The notes under the pieces are model-generated. The model was not told the DNA's origin, did no database searches, and worked only from the letters and a program-made list of their open reading frames with translations. From assembly GCA_018239845.1 (NCBI GenBank), contig JAFEGO010000091.1, positions 1-55,645 of the forward strand: 55,645 nt of DNA, given 5' to 3'. Source of the DNA: Verrucomicrobiota bacterium (GTDB taxonomy: Bacteria > Verrucomicrobiota > Verrucomicrobiia > Opitutales > Opitutaceae). Below, in pieces: positions 27,875-36,622 of this stretch (positions within the stretch are counted from its first letter, which is position 1; the number at the start of each line of letters is the position of its first letter). The translations under genes were made by a program, and so were the position numbers.

Positions 27875-27935
27875 GGGTGAAAGCAACCCCCGCATATCGC
27901 ATGCCCGCAAGCCCTAACCCCCGGGAAAAATGCGC

Positions 27936-28013
27936 GGACCCGCGAATCACACGAATAAACACGAATCAATCAGGCTGCTTGGATTCGTGTTCATTCGTGT
28001 GATTCGCGGGTCC
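27936..28013. repeat. Large phased palindrome (A)
   Basis: Two 32-nt arms (27936-27967 and 27982-28013) are complementary at 31 of 32 positions with a 14-nt spacer. Each arm contains three copies of a 7-nt core (CGCGAATC, CACGAATA, CACGAATC) spaced 9-10 nt apart. It lies between the tiny Tat gene and the heparinase gene, which are divergently transcribed. It is the best conserved example of this repeat family in the window. Confidence 0.8.
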
Positions 28014-28071
28014 CTTTACGGGCAGCCCGTTGCCGCTTGCCACCCCGGCCCCTTCCGCAACACTCGCGCGC

Positions 28072-29928
28072 ATGGGAGCTTACGATTTCAACTTCGATCT
28101 GCCGCCCGGAGAAACTTACGCCCCGTCCCCCGACCGGGTGCGCGCGCTCGCCGCGCTGATGCCGAAGGAGCCGTTCTCCTTCGCCCCGCCTGTCACCGAC
28201 CGGGCCGCCTGGGACCGCTGGAAAAACCACCCCTTCGGCCAGCAGATCCTCAAGTCCGCCCGCGAGCTCGCCGCCGTCCCGTATCCGGACTACAGCGACG
28301 CCGCCTGGCTCGACTGCCTCGCCAAGGAGGATGTCACGCACATCAACACCGTGATGCCGATCGTGCGCAAGCGGCAGATCGCTTTCCTCCTCGCGGAGGC
28401 GATCCACGACAGCGGTGAATTCCTGCCCCTCATCAAGTCCGACACCGAGCAGCTCGCCAAGCTGCGCACGTGGATCCACCCGGGCAACGACCTCAAGCGT
28501 CTCAACTACGACCTCAAGACCGTCGAGCCCGACCTCGGCGTCGTCCACTTCGCCGACAACCTCGCGCAGATCGACTTCGTCCTCGGACCGCGCCTGCCTG
28601 CCGGCCTGCGCCAGCTCATCCGCACGGAGGTCGACCGGCGCGTGCTCGCCCCCACCCGCCAGCGCATCGAGACCGGCCGCGACATTTACTGGTGGGTCAA
28701 TGTGAAGCACAACTGGAACGCCGTGTGCCTCTCCACCATCGCCGAGACCGCCGCCGCGCTCCAGCCCAAGGCCGAGGACCGCGCCTGGTGGTTCGCCTTC
28801 GGCGAGTCGCTCGTGAAAAATTTCCGCGACGGCTTCAACGACGACGGCGTCTGCACCGAGGGCGTCGGCTACTGGAGCTACGGCTTCATGCACTACATTC
28901 TGATGGGCGAGCTCCTGCGCTTCGCCACGGGCAACGTCATCGACCTCCTCGACGAGCCCAAGATGCTCCGCGCCGCCGCCTTCCCCGACCGCGTCGAGAT
29001 CCAGCCCAAGGTTTTTCCGACCTTCTCCGACTGCGCCCTCGACGCACAGCCCACCTTCTGGGCCCGCCGCTGGATGGACAACCGCACCGGCACCACCGGC
29101 CACCCGACCGAACCCGTCACCGGCGTCGACCCCTTCGCCGGCATGAACCTGCAGTTCTGCGCGGAGACCTTCCTCTGGATGTTCCGCACGCACGATCCGC
29201 TCGCCCCGCGCCGCTCCACCCTCGCGCCCGGCCTGCGCCACTGGTTCGCCGCCTCCTCGCTCCTCGTCAGCCGCCCCGGCCCGGCGACCACGCGCAAATT
29301 TTCCGCCACCCTCCTCGGCGGCAACAACGGCGTGAACCACAACCACAACGACCTCGGCACCTTCACCGTCGTGCTCGACGGCCGCACCCTCGTCGTGGAC
29401 CCCGGCGCCGAGATCTACAGCTTCCGCACCTTCAGCACGCACCGCTACGACAGCAACCTCCTCAACTCCTACGGCCACCCTGTGCCCAAGGTCGCCGGCC
29501 GCCTCCAGGAAGCCGGCGCCGAGTACCACGCCCGCGTACTCACGAAGGAGTTCACGGACGATATCGACCGCGTCGTCTTCGACCTGCGCAACGCCTACGA
29601 CATCCCCACCCTCCGCAAGCTCGAGCGCGAGTACCTCTACGACCGCCGCGGCGCCGGCAGCCTGACGATCACTGACCGCGTCGAGTTCACCGAACCCGCC
29701 GCCTTCGAGTCCGCCCTCATCACGCTCGGCCAGGCCCCGGTCAACGGCTCCCAGGTAAAGCTAACCGACGGCACCGCCACTGTGACCGCCGACATCACCG
29801 TCGAAGGTTCGGCCCTGGAAATCTCGACCGACAAGATCGACCAGCCCCCGCACCCCGTCCGCCTCGCCCTCCGCTGCGCCACCCCCGTCCGCACCGCCAA
29901 GATCACGACCGTCCTCCGCCCGGCGTAA
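28072..29928 (+). CDS. Heparinase II/III family protein
   Basis: A 618-residue protein with an N-terminal alpha/alpha-toroid (about 50-340, with DIYWWVNVKHNWNAVCLS) and a C-terminal beta-sandwich that carries the Heparinase II/III signature GVNHNHNDLGTFTVVLDG (H423, H425, N426, D427) and DPGAEIYSFRTFS. Members are lyases for uronic-acid polysaccharides such as heparin or alginate. There is no signal peptide, so it may act on imported oligosaccharides. The ATG at 28072 is chosen because the domain begins near it; an upstream start at 28030 is inside repeat-adjacent sequence. Confidence 0.82.
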   Translation: MGAYDFNFDLPPGETYAPSPDRVRALAALMPKEPFSFAPPVTDRAAWDRWKNHPFGQQILKSARELAAVPYPDYSDAAWLDCLAKEDVTHINTVMPIVRKRQIAFLLAEAIHDSGEFLPLIKSDTEQLAKLRTWIHPGNDLKRLNYDLKTVEPDLGVVHFADNLAQIDFVLGPRLPAGLRQLIRTEVDRRVLAPTRQRIETGRDIYWWVNVKHNWNAVCLSTIAETAAALQPKAEDRAWWFAFGESLVKNFRDGFNDDGVCTEGVGYWSYGFMHYILMGELLRFATGNVIDLLDEPKMLRAAAFPDRVEIQPKVFPTFSDCALDAQPTFWARRWMDNRTGTTGHPTEPVTGVDPFAGMNLQFCAETFLWMFRTHDPLAPRRSTLAPGLRHWFAASSLLVSRPGPATTRKFSATLLGGNNGVNHNHNDLGTFTVVLDGRTLVVDPGAEIYSFRTFSTHRYDSNLLNSYGHPVPKVAGRLQEAGAEYHARVLTKEFTDDIDRVVFDLRNAYDIPTLRKLEREYLYDRRGAGSLTITDRVEFTEPAAFESALITLGQAPVNGSQVKLTDGTATVTADITVEGSALEISTDKIDQPPHPVRLALRCATPVRTAKITTVLRPA

Positions 29929-29974
29929 GACGTTTAGCCTTCTTCCGTCTCCCCAACGCGCTTTCGTTCCCACT

Positions 29975-30049
29975 GGTAGGTTGCGCGCTCGCGCGCAACA
30001 ACCGAGTCTCACCGCGCCATCGTTGTTGCGTGCAAGCACGCAACCTACC
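29975..30049. repeat. REPIN-like double hairpin (R2)
   Basis: Two inverted 28-nt arms (29975-30002 and 30022-30049) with a 19-nt spacer. Each arm begins with GGTAG; the GTAG is directly followed by a 20-nt hairpin (9-bp stem, 2-nt loop, beginning GTTGCG and ending CGCAAC). The arms differ at three positions only: one stem pair is C-G in one arm and T-A in the other (a compensatory change), and one is in the loop. The element lies between the heparinase and methyltransferase genes. Confidence 0.75.
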
Positions 30050-30089
30050 TCGAACCACTTCTCGGAAGCGAGCCGCTCCACCTCCGCCC

Positions 30090-30695
30090 ATGGACCCCCG
30101 GCAAACCGCCGCCACCTACGACCGCATCGCGCACCACTGGACTGACAACCCCGGGCTCGCGCGCAACGGCATCGCGCAGCACGAGCGCGCCCTCGCCTTC
30201 CTCGGCCGCACCGGCCGCGCGATTGATGTCGGCTGCGGCAGCAACGGCCGCTTCATCGACCTCCTGCTCGCGCGCGGCTTCGCCACCGAGGGCCTCGACT
30301 ACTCCGCCGGCATGCTCGCCCTCGCCCGCGCGAAACACCCGGCGGTGACCTTCCACCACGCCGATATCTGCACGTGGGAATTTCCGCAGCGCTATGACTT
30401 CATCTCCGCATGGGACAGCATCTGGCACGTCCCCCTGGAACAGCATCCCGCCGTGCTGGAAAAACTCTGCGCCGCCCTCGCGCCGGGCGGCATCCTGATC
30501 TTCACCAGCGGCGGCGTTGACCAGCCCGGCCACATCACCAACCCCTGCCACGGCGAGCCCCTCTACCACGCCGCCCTCGGCATCCCCCAACTCCTGCGTT
30601 TGGTTGACCAGTTCGGCTGCGTGTGTCGCCATCTCGAATACGACCAGCACCCCGAGTCGCACCTGTATCTCATCGTGCAGAAGTCCGACATTTGA
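30090..30695 (+). CDS. SAM-dependent methyltransferase
   Basis: A 201-residue class I methyltransferase. Motif I is AIDVGCGSNGRFIDLLL, followed by EGLDYSAGMLALAR (motif II acidic residue) and a motif resembling post-II in FDFISAWDSIWHV-type sequence. The ATG at 30090 is selected because it lies just before the fold; the frame is open upstream to 30030, which falls inside the REPIN-like element. The substrate is unknown. It follows the heparinase gene on the same strand but is separated from it by the REPIN-like element. Confidence 0.8.
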   Translation: MDPRQTAATYDRIAHHWTDNPGLARNGIAQHERALAFLGRTGRAIDVGCGSNGRFIDLLLARGFATEGLDYSAGMLALARAKHPAVTFHHADICTWEFPQRYDFISAWDSIWHVPLEQHPAVLEKLCAALAPGGILIFTSGGVDQPGHITNPCHGEPLYHAALGIPQLLRLVDQFGCVCRHLEYDQHPESHLYLIVQKSDI

Positions 30696-30724
30696 AGCGG
30701 GACTCAGGGTATCCGATCCGGAAG

Positions 30725-30803
30725 TTTTACAGGAGGAATACCGAGCGAACGGAGGGGGGCCGAAATCAATCCTCTCTGTTCCCTCGGTATTCCTCCTGTA
30801 AAA
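30725..30803. repeat. Large phased palindrome (G)
   Basis: Two 30-nt arms (30725-30754 and 30774-30803) complementary at 28 of 30 positions with a 19-nt spacer. The arm begins TTTTACAGGAGGAA and has CCGAG/CGGAG-type units 9-10 nt apart. A half copy of the same type is at 51815-51844. It lies between the convergent methyltransferase and M13 peptidase genes, directly next to the peptidase terminator. Confidence 0.75.
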
Positions 30804-30839
30804 ATAAAAAGCCCGCACCATCGCGGCGCGGGCTTTGTC
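30801..30839 (-). terminator. Terminator of the M13 peptidase gene
   Basis: On the minus strand a 9-bp stem (AAAGCCCGC with GCGGGCTTT, loop of about 11) is followed by a T-rich run. It lies 29 nt after the stop codon of the M13 peptidase gene. Confidence 0.85.
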
Positions 30840-30864
30840 TTGTGAATCTAGCGTCGCTCAACGC

Positions 30865-32904
30865 TTACCAGATCTTCGCGCGGTCCTCGGGTTTGCGCCA
30901 CATCGGATCGCCTTCCTTGATGCCGAAGGCGTCGTAGAAGGGCTGGAAATTCACCAGCGGGCCGATCGCGCGGAAACGGCCGGGCGAGTGCGGATCGATC
31001 GCCAGCAGGCGCGCGGCCTCGCTCTCGCGGATGTTCGTGCGCCAGACCTGCGCCCAGGAGAGGAAGAAGCGCTGCTCGGGCGTCAGGCCGTCGATGATCT
31101 TGCGCTCCTTGCCGACCTGCGAGCGCTGGAAGGCCTCGTAAGCAATGCTCAGGCCGCCGAGGTCGGCGATGTTTTCGCCGAGCGTCAGCTTGCCGTTCAC
31201 GTGCTGGCCGGGAAGCGCCTCGTAGCTGTTGAACTGATCAACCACCTTCTGCGCGCGGGCCTCGAACTTGGCCGCGTCCTCCGGCGTCCACCATTCGGAG
31301 AGGTTGCCGTCGGCGTCGTAGTGGCGGCCCTGGTCGTCGAAGCCGTGCGTGATCTCGTGGCCGATCACGGCGCCGATGCCGCCGTAGTTCACCGCGTCGT
31401 CGAGCGTGAAGTCGAAGAAGGGCGGCTGGAGGATGCCGGCGGGGAAGTTGATGTTGTTGGCCGTCGGGTCGAAGTAGGCGTTCACCGTCGGGGGCGTCAT
31501 GTCCCACTCGGTGCGGTCCACCGGCTTGCCCAGCTTGGCGACCTGGCGCTTGGTCTCGAACTCCGTCGCCGCGCGCACATTGGCGAAGTAGCCGTCGTGC
31601 TTGATGTCCACCGTGCGGTAGTCGCGCCACTTCTCGGGGTGGCCGACCTTGGAGGTGAACTTGTCGAACTTCGCGAGCGCCTTCTGCCGCGTGGGCTCGG
31701 TCATCCAGTCGAGGTTCGCGAGGCGGTCGTGCATCACGGCGGCGATGTTGCGGATCATGGCATCCATGCGCGCCTTCGCCTCGGGTGGATAGTACTGCGC
31801 CACATAGAGCTGGCCGAGCGCCTCGCCGATCTGGCTGTCGGTCACGCGCGACACGCGCTGCCAGCGCGGCTCCTGCGCCGGCGTGCCCCGCAGCACATGG
31901 CTGTAGAAACCAAAGACCTCGTTCTCAAACGGCGCGGCCAGGTACGGGCCGGCGGCGCGCAGGGCCTTGTAGCGCAGGTACACCTTCCAGTCGGAGAGCG
32001 GGTGCGCGGTGAGCACGCCTTGCAGGCCTTTGTAGAAGTCGGGCTGGCCGACGATGATCTCGCCCGCCGCCGGGCCGGTGAGGCCGAGCTCGGAGAAATA
32101 GGTTTCAAACGGGAAGGCCGGGACCAGCGCGATAAACTTTTCCGTCGGCATCTTGTTGTAGTTCGCGAGCGGGTCGCGCAGGTCGACCGGCGTGCGGGCG
32201 TTGGTCGCGAGGGCCTTTTCCAGCTCGAAGACGGTCTTCGCCTGCGCCGCGGCGGCGTCCGGCTGGGCGCCGGCGAGCTCAAACATCTTCGTCACGTGCG
32301 CGAGGAAGGCGGTGCGGATCTTTTCGTACTTTTCGTCAAAGTAGTAGTCGCGGCTCGGCAGGCTCATGCCGCCTTGGTAGGCCTGCAGCGCGTTCATCGT
32401 GCTGTTCTTCTCGTCCGGCGCGACATAGACGGCGAAGCCGCCGCCGGCGCCGGTCGCGTGCAGGTGCGCCAGCACGCGGGCGAGGTCGGCCGGGGTCTTC
32501 ATCGCGTCGATCGCGGCGAGGTCAGGCTGGAGGGGCGTGAGGCCCGCGGCGTCGATCGCCTTGGTGTTCATCGCGGCGGCGTAAAAGTCGCCGACCTTCT
32601 GCTCGACCGAGCCGGGCTCGTGCGGACTCTTGGCCGCGGCCTCGAGGATGCCCTTGAGCGCCGTCTGGTTGTAGAGGTCGAGCTCGTTGAAGGCGCCCCA
32701 GCGCGACTTGTCGGCGGGGATCGGATTGTCGGCGCGCCAGTGGCCGAAGGCATAGCGCGCGAAATCCACCCGGGGATCCGCCGTGCGGTCCATGTAAGCG
32801 ACATTGAAGCGCGGCACCGCGGGCTTGGCTTCATCGGCCGCCCGGGAAACGCCGGGCACGAGGGCGAGCAAAGCGGCCGCCGCGGGAATCAGGGATTTAA
32901 GCAT
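30865..32904 (-). CDS. M13 family zinc metallopeptidase (PepO/neprilysin-like)
   Basis: A 679-residue exported peptidase. A signal peptide (about 1-22, VSRAADE) replaces the N-terminal membrane anchor seen in neprilysin. The zinc site is HEITHGF (H516, E517, H520) with the third ligand E577 (ENIADLGG). NAYFDPTANNINFPAG is the conserved substrate-binding NAY(Y/F) motif. It cleaves oligopeptides in the periplasm. Length matches the family. It is monocistronic between a terminator and a REPIN-like element. Confidence 0.92.
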   Translation of the reverse strand: MLKSLIPAAAALLALVPGVSRAADEAKPAVPRFNVAYMDRTADPRVDFARYAFGHWRADNPIPADKSRWGAFNELDLYNQTALKGILEAAAKSPHEPGSVEQKVGDFYAAAMNTKAIDAAGLTPLQPDLAAIDAMKTPADLARVLAHLHATGAGGGFAVYVAPDEKNSTMNALQAYQGGMSLPSRDYYFDEKYEKIRTAFLAHVTKMFELAGAQPDAAAAQAKTVFELEKALATNARTPVDLRDPLANYNKMPTEKFIALVPAFPFETYFSELGLTGPAAGEIIVGQPDFYKGLQGVLTAHPLSDWKVYLRYKALRAAGPYLAAPFENEVFGFYSHVLRGTPAQEPRWQRVSRVTDSQIGEALGQLYVAQYYPPEAKARMDAMIRNIAAVMHDRLANLDWMTEPTRQKALAKFDKFTSKVGHPEKWRDYRTVDIKHDGYFANVRAATEFETKRQVAKLGKPVDRTEWDMTPPTVNAYFDPTANNINFPAGILQPPFFDFTLDDAVNYGGIGAVIGHEITHGFDDQGRHYDADGNLSEWWTPEDAAKFEARAQKVVDQFNSYEALPGQHVNGKLTLGENIADLGGLSIAYEAFQRSQVGKERKIIDGLTPEQRFFLSWAQVWRTNIRESEAARLLAIDPHSPGRFRAIGPLVNFQPFYDAFGIKEGDPMWRKPEDRAKIW

Positions 32905-32998
32905 GCGTCATAAAAACGCGGCACCCCGCCTCCCGCAACCGCAGAAAGATCAGCGGCGTTTATGCGGGATGGGCGGCAGAGGTTCCTCAGGGTTCATA

Positions 32999-33079
32999 GG
33001 TAGGGACGCCTCTCCGAGGCGTCCGTAAACGTCGCAAGCCGAACCGGCACCGCGGACGGCTCGGAGAGCCGTCCCTACC
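32999..33079. repeat. REPIN-like double hairpin (R3)
   Basis: Two inverted 27-nt arms (32999-33025 and 33053-33079), 27-nt spacer. Each arm starts GGTAG; the GTAG is followed directly by a 21-nt hairpin (9-bp stem, TCC loop). The only differences between arms are two bases that form one stem pair, C-G in one arm and G-C in the other. That is a clean compensatory change. It lies upstream of the M13 gene and downstream of the acyl-CoA synthetase gene, so between two minus-strand genes. Confidence 0.78.
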
Positions 33080-33094
33080 CTCGATCCTTACCCC

Positions 33095-35014
33095 TCACCC
33101 CGCCAGCGCGCGGATCGCGTCCAACGTCGCAGGGTTATCCACGCTCGTGAGGTCGCCCGCGGGCTGGCCGGTGTACACGCGCAGGATCATGCCGCGGAGG
33201 ATCTTTCCGCTGCGCGTCTTCGGCAGCGCCGCCACCGTATAGACCGCCTTCGGCGCGAGGGGCTTGCCCATCTGGGCGGCGACGTGCGCGATGAGTTCCT
33301 TTTCCGTCACAGGTGTGGCGCCGGGTTTCAGCACCACGAAGCACACGAGGACCTGACCCTTCAATTCATCCGGCGCGCCGATGGTCGCGGCCTCGCTCAC
33401 GGCGGGGTGTGACGTGAGCACGCCTTCCACCTCGGCGGGGCCGACGCGTTTGCCCGCGACCTTGATCGTGTCGTCGCTGCGGCCGAGCACAAACCACGAG
33501 CCGTCCTCGTCCTGCCGCGCCCAGTCGCCGTGATACCACACGCCGGGGAACTGGCTGAAATACGTCTCCAGGTAGCGCGCGTCGTCGTGGAGAAAGCTCT
33601 TCGTCATCGACGGCGCGGGCTGGCGGCACACAAGGTGCCCCACCGTGCCGCGGGGCGCGACCGTGCCCTCGTCCGTGAAGACCGCGACGTCCATGCCCAG
33701 CCCCGGCCGGCCCAGCGAGCAGGGCCGCAGCGGCGTGAGCGGCGTCGCGGAAAGGTGGCACCCCACGATCTCCGTGCCGCCGGAGATATTGATGATCGGG
33801 CAGCGTCCGCCGCCGACGTTTTCAAAGTACCAGCGGTACGAGGTCTCGTCCCACGGTTCGCCGGTCGAGCCCAGCACGCGCAGGCGCGAGAGGTCGTAGC
33901 CGCGCGGACCCTTGCCCTCGGTCGCGCGCATGAAGAGCCGCACGAGCGTCGGCGAGGCCGCGAAGGTCACCACCTGCAGGCGCTCGAGGGTCTGCCAGAG
34001 CCGGTCGGTCACCGGATAATCCGGCGCGCCGTCGAAGCACACGATAGGCGTGCGGTTGAGCAGGCAGCCGATGATTTCCCACGGCCCCATCATCCAGCCG
34101 ATGTCGGTGAACCAGAAGAACGGCTCGCCCGGCCGCACGTCGAAGGCGTACCGCGTCTCCTTGCCCATCTGCGCAAGGCAGCCCGCGTGCGTGTGCACCG
34201 TGCCCTTGGGCCGGCCGGTCGTGCCGCTTGTGTAGATGAGCAGCGCCGGATCCTCCGCCGCCGTGCGCACTCCCTCGAACGGCGTGCCGTACTGGCCGCC
34301 ATAGACAAAATCCGGCCACTCCTGCGTATCAAACATCAGGACGCGTTTGATGCTCGGCACTTTCGCCGCCGCCGCGCGCGCGATGGCGCCGGTGGCCACG
34401 GTCTTGCCCCGCCGGTGCAGCTGCTCGACGGCAAAGAGCACCTTGGCCTCGCACGACGCGAGCCGCTCCACCACCGCCGCCTCGCCGTAGCCGCAGAAGA
34501 TCGGCACGAAGCGCGCCCCGAGCTTGAAAGCCGCAAACATGATCTCGACCGTCTGCACGCCCATCGGCGCGTAGAGGCCCACGCTGTCGCCCGGCCCGAC
34601 GCCGAGCGCGCGCAGCTGCCGGCAGCACGCATCGATCGTGCGCTGGAGCTGCGCAAAGGTGAAGCGCCCGCGCGTCTCCGGCCGGTCCGCGTCGTGCTCG
34701 CAGAGCAGCGCGACCTCGTCGCCATGCCCGTCACGCACGTGGCGGTCGATGCAGTTGTGCGTGATGTTCACCTCGCCGCCGATGAACCACTTGGTCCACG
34801 CGATCCCGCGCGAGTCATCCTTCACCTGCGCGTAGGGCTTGGACCACTCGACGCCGATGTCCTGCATCGCCGCATCCCAGAACCACGCCGTGTCGCGCAC
34901 CGAGGCCGCATGCAGTTCCTCCTGGGTCTTAAACCCATGCTTCGCCATGAACCGCGCGAGATGCGACTCACGCGTCCACGCGTGCTGTTCGGGGTGCCAG
35001 AGGTATTGAGTCAT
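33095..35014 (-). CDS. AMP-dependent acyl-CoA synthetase, acetyl-CoA synthetase-like
   Basis: A 639-residue adenylate-forming enzyme. Visible motifs are LLIYTSGTTGRPKGTVHTHAG (ATP loop), INISGGTEIVGC (A5), YHGDWARQDEDGSW (A7), GRSDDTIKVAGKRVGPAEVE (hinge) and TRSGKILRGMILR (acetylation-sensitive lysine). The N-terminal WFIGGEVNITHNCIDRH is typical of acetyl/propionyl/acetoacetyl-CoA synthetases. It activates a short carboxylic acid with ATP and CoA. A DUF4288 gene and a thiolase gene lie upstream on the same strand, which suggests acetoacetate or short-chain acid metabolism (inference). Confidence 0.85.
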   Translation of the reverse strand: MTQYLWHPEQHAWTRESHLARFMAKHGFKTQEELHAASVRDTAWFWDAAMQDIGVEWSKPYAQVKDDSRGIAWTKWFIGGEVNITHNCIDRHVRDGHGDEVALLCEHDADRPETRGRFTFAQLQRTIDACCRQLRALGVGPGDSVGLYAPMGVQTVEIMFAAFKLGARFVPIFCGYGEAAVVERLASCEAKVLFAVEQLHRRGKTVATGAIARAAAAKVPSIKRVLMFDTQEWPDFVYGGQYGTPFEGVRTAAEDPALLIYTSGTTGRPKGTVHTHAGCLAQMGKETRYAFDVRPGEPFFWFTDIGWMMGPWEIIGCLLNRTPIVCFDGAPDYPVTDRLWQTLERLQVVTFAASPTLVRLFMRATEGKGPRGYDLSRLRVLGSTGEPWDETSYRWYFENVGGGRCPIINISGGTEIVGCHLSATPLTPLRPCSLGRPGLGMDVAVFTDEGTVAPRGTVGHLVCRQPAPSMTKSFLHDDARYLETYFSQFPGVWYHGDWARQDEDGSWFVLGRSDDTIKVAGKRVGPAEVEGVLTSHPAVSEAATIGAPDELKGQVLVCFVVLKPGATPVTEKELIAHVAAQMGKPLAPKAVYTVAALPKTRSGKILRGMILRVYTGQPAGDLTSVDNPATLDAIRALAG

Positions 35015-35032
35015 TTCAGGGAGAGGGATTTT

Positions 35033-35440
35033 TTAAGCGTCGCGAAAGGCTGCCAGCTGGGCCTTGGCCTTCACCATCGCCCGCACGCCTTTGGGAGTGA
35101 GCCGCGTATGTGATTCGAAGGCCAACTCAGCGCCGTCCTCAATGGAAGCGAGAATAGGCAGAAGTTCGCGCAGTCCGCGGAATCTCCATGTCACTTTACC
35201 GCCCGCATCATTTTTATAGGTCGAGTTGTACGCCTTTCCGATTTTCTGCGCCTTTTCGTACGCCTCGCGATTCGATCCAGCTCGGATTAGATGCGTATTA
35301 ACCCACACATGACTGGTCGTGTAATTCTCTACCCGGCATTCCTGCACGAGTTCGGCAAGGTACCAGTTAAGCTTGCGCGACCGCGAGCCCGGGGAAGGTA
35401 ACGACGATTGCTTGGTGCCGTTTGAAACAGAACCGCGCAT
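35033..35440 (-). CDS. DUF4288-like protein
   Basis: A 135-residue protein resembling DUF4288 (WYLAELVQECRVE, then VWVNTHLIRAGSNREAYEKAQKIG, then WRFRGLRELLPI), a family of small proteins often found with defence or toxin loci but with no known activity. Base composition is visibly less GC-rich than the genes on both sides, and it sits tightly between the acyl-CoA synthetase and thiolase genes (18 and 4 nt). The ATG at 35440 is preferred over one 30 nt upstream that would overlap the thiolase gene. It may be an insertion into a metabolic operon. Confidence 0.72.
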   Translation of the reverse strand: MRGSVSNGTKQSSLPSPGSRSRKLNWYLAELVQECRVENYTTSHVWVNTHLIRAGSNREAYEKAQKIGKAYNSTYKNDAGGKVTWRFRGLRELLPILASIEDGAELAFESHTRLTPKGVRAMVKAKAQLAAFRDA

Positions 35441-35444
35441 AAGT

Positions 35445-36614
35445 TCACACCAACTCCACCGCCACCGCAAGGCCTTCGCCGCCGCCGATGCAGATCGCGG
35501 CGACGCCGCGCTTAAGGCCGCGCTCGCGCAGGGCCGCGAGCAGCGTCACCACGATGCGCGCGCCGCTGCAACCGATGGGGTGACCCAGCGAGATCGCGCC
35601 GCCGCGCACGTTCATCTTATCGTGCGCGACACCGAGTTCGCGCATGAAAGCCAGCGGCACCACCGCGAAGGCCTCGTTGACCTCCCAGAGATCGACGTCG
35701 TCGACCGACCAGCCGGCGCGCTGCAATGCGTTTTGCGCGGCCTGCACGGGCGCAGTGGTAAACCACAGCGGCTCCTGCGCGTGCGCGCCGAAGCCCACGA
35801 TGCGCGCCAGCGGTTTTAGCCCGCGCGCAGCGGCGGTCTCTTTCCGCGCGAGCACCAGCGCGGCGGCGCCGTCGTTGATCGTCGAGGCGTTGGCCGCGGT
35901 GATCGTGCCGGTCTTTTCAAAGACGGGGCGGAGCGTCGGGACTTTTTCGTAGCGCACCTTGGCCGGGCCTTCGTCCTGCTCGACGCGCGTGATACCCCCG
36001 CGTGCGTCGGTGATCTCGACCGGCGTGATCTCCGCGGCAAAGCGTCCGTCCTTTTGCGCCGCGTTGGCCCGGCGAAACGACTCCATCGCGTAGGCATCCT
36101 GCTGCTCGCGGGTGAAACCGTACTTCGTCGCGCACTGCTCCGCGCAGCTGCCCATGTGGATGTTATTGTACGGGTCCCAGAGTCCGTCGTGCACGAGCGA
36201 GTCGATGACCTGCTGGTTACCCAGCCGGTAACCTTCGCGCGCCTTCGGCATCAGGTACGGCGCGAGCGACATATTTTCCATGCCACCGGCCACCGCGAAA
36301 CCCTCCTCGAGGCCTTGCGCCGCAAAGATCATCGCCTGCAGGCCCGAGCCGCAGACCTTGTGCACCGTCGCCGTGCGCACCGAATTCGGCAGGCCCGCCG
36401 TGAGCGCCGCCTGCCGCGCCGGGGCCTGGCCCTGGCCGGCCTGCAGGACGTTGCCCATGAAACAGTCGGCTATATCCGCCGGCGCGATACCCGCCTGCGC
36501 CACTGCACCGCGGATCGCCGCCGCGCCGAGCTTGGCCGCCGGCACGGCGCCGAGCGCGCCCTGGAATGAGCCCAGCGGCGTGCGCGTGGCAAAGAGGATA
36601 ACGGTGTCATGCAT
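35445..36614 (-). CDS. Acetyl-CoA C-acetyltransferase (thiolase)
   Basis: A 389-residue thiolase. The acylated cysteine is C88 (HKVCGSGLQAM), the conserved NEAF is in LWEVNEAFAVV, the histidine H345 is in ISLGHPIGCSGARI, and the second cysteine C375 is in AAICIGGGEG. It condenses two acetyl-CoA or cleaves acetoacetyl-CoA in the cytoplasm. It lies 8 nt after the flavin reductase-like gene and 4 nt before the DUF4288 gene in a minus-strand set. Confidence 0.93.
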   Translation of the reverse strand: MHDTVILFATRTPLGSFQGALGAVPAAKLGAAAIRGAVAQAGIAPADIADCFMGNVLQAGQGQAPARQAALTAGLPNSVRTATVHKVCGSGLQAMIFAAQGLEEGFAVAGGMENMSLAPYLMPKAREGYRLGNQQVIDSLVHDGLWDPYNNIHMGSCAEQCATKYGFTREQQDAYAMESFRRANAAQKDGRFAAEITPVEITDARGGITRVEQDEGPAKVRYEKVPTLRPVFEKTGTITAANASTINDGAAALVLARKETAAARGLKPLARIVGFGAHAQEPLWFTTAPVQAAQNALQRAGWSVDDVDLWEVNEAFAVVPLAFMRELGVAHDKMNVRGGAISLGHPIGCSGARIVVTLLAALRERGLKRGVAAICIGGGEGLAVAVELV

Positions 36615-36622
36615 GGGGAAAA

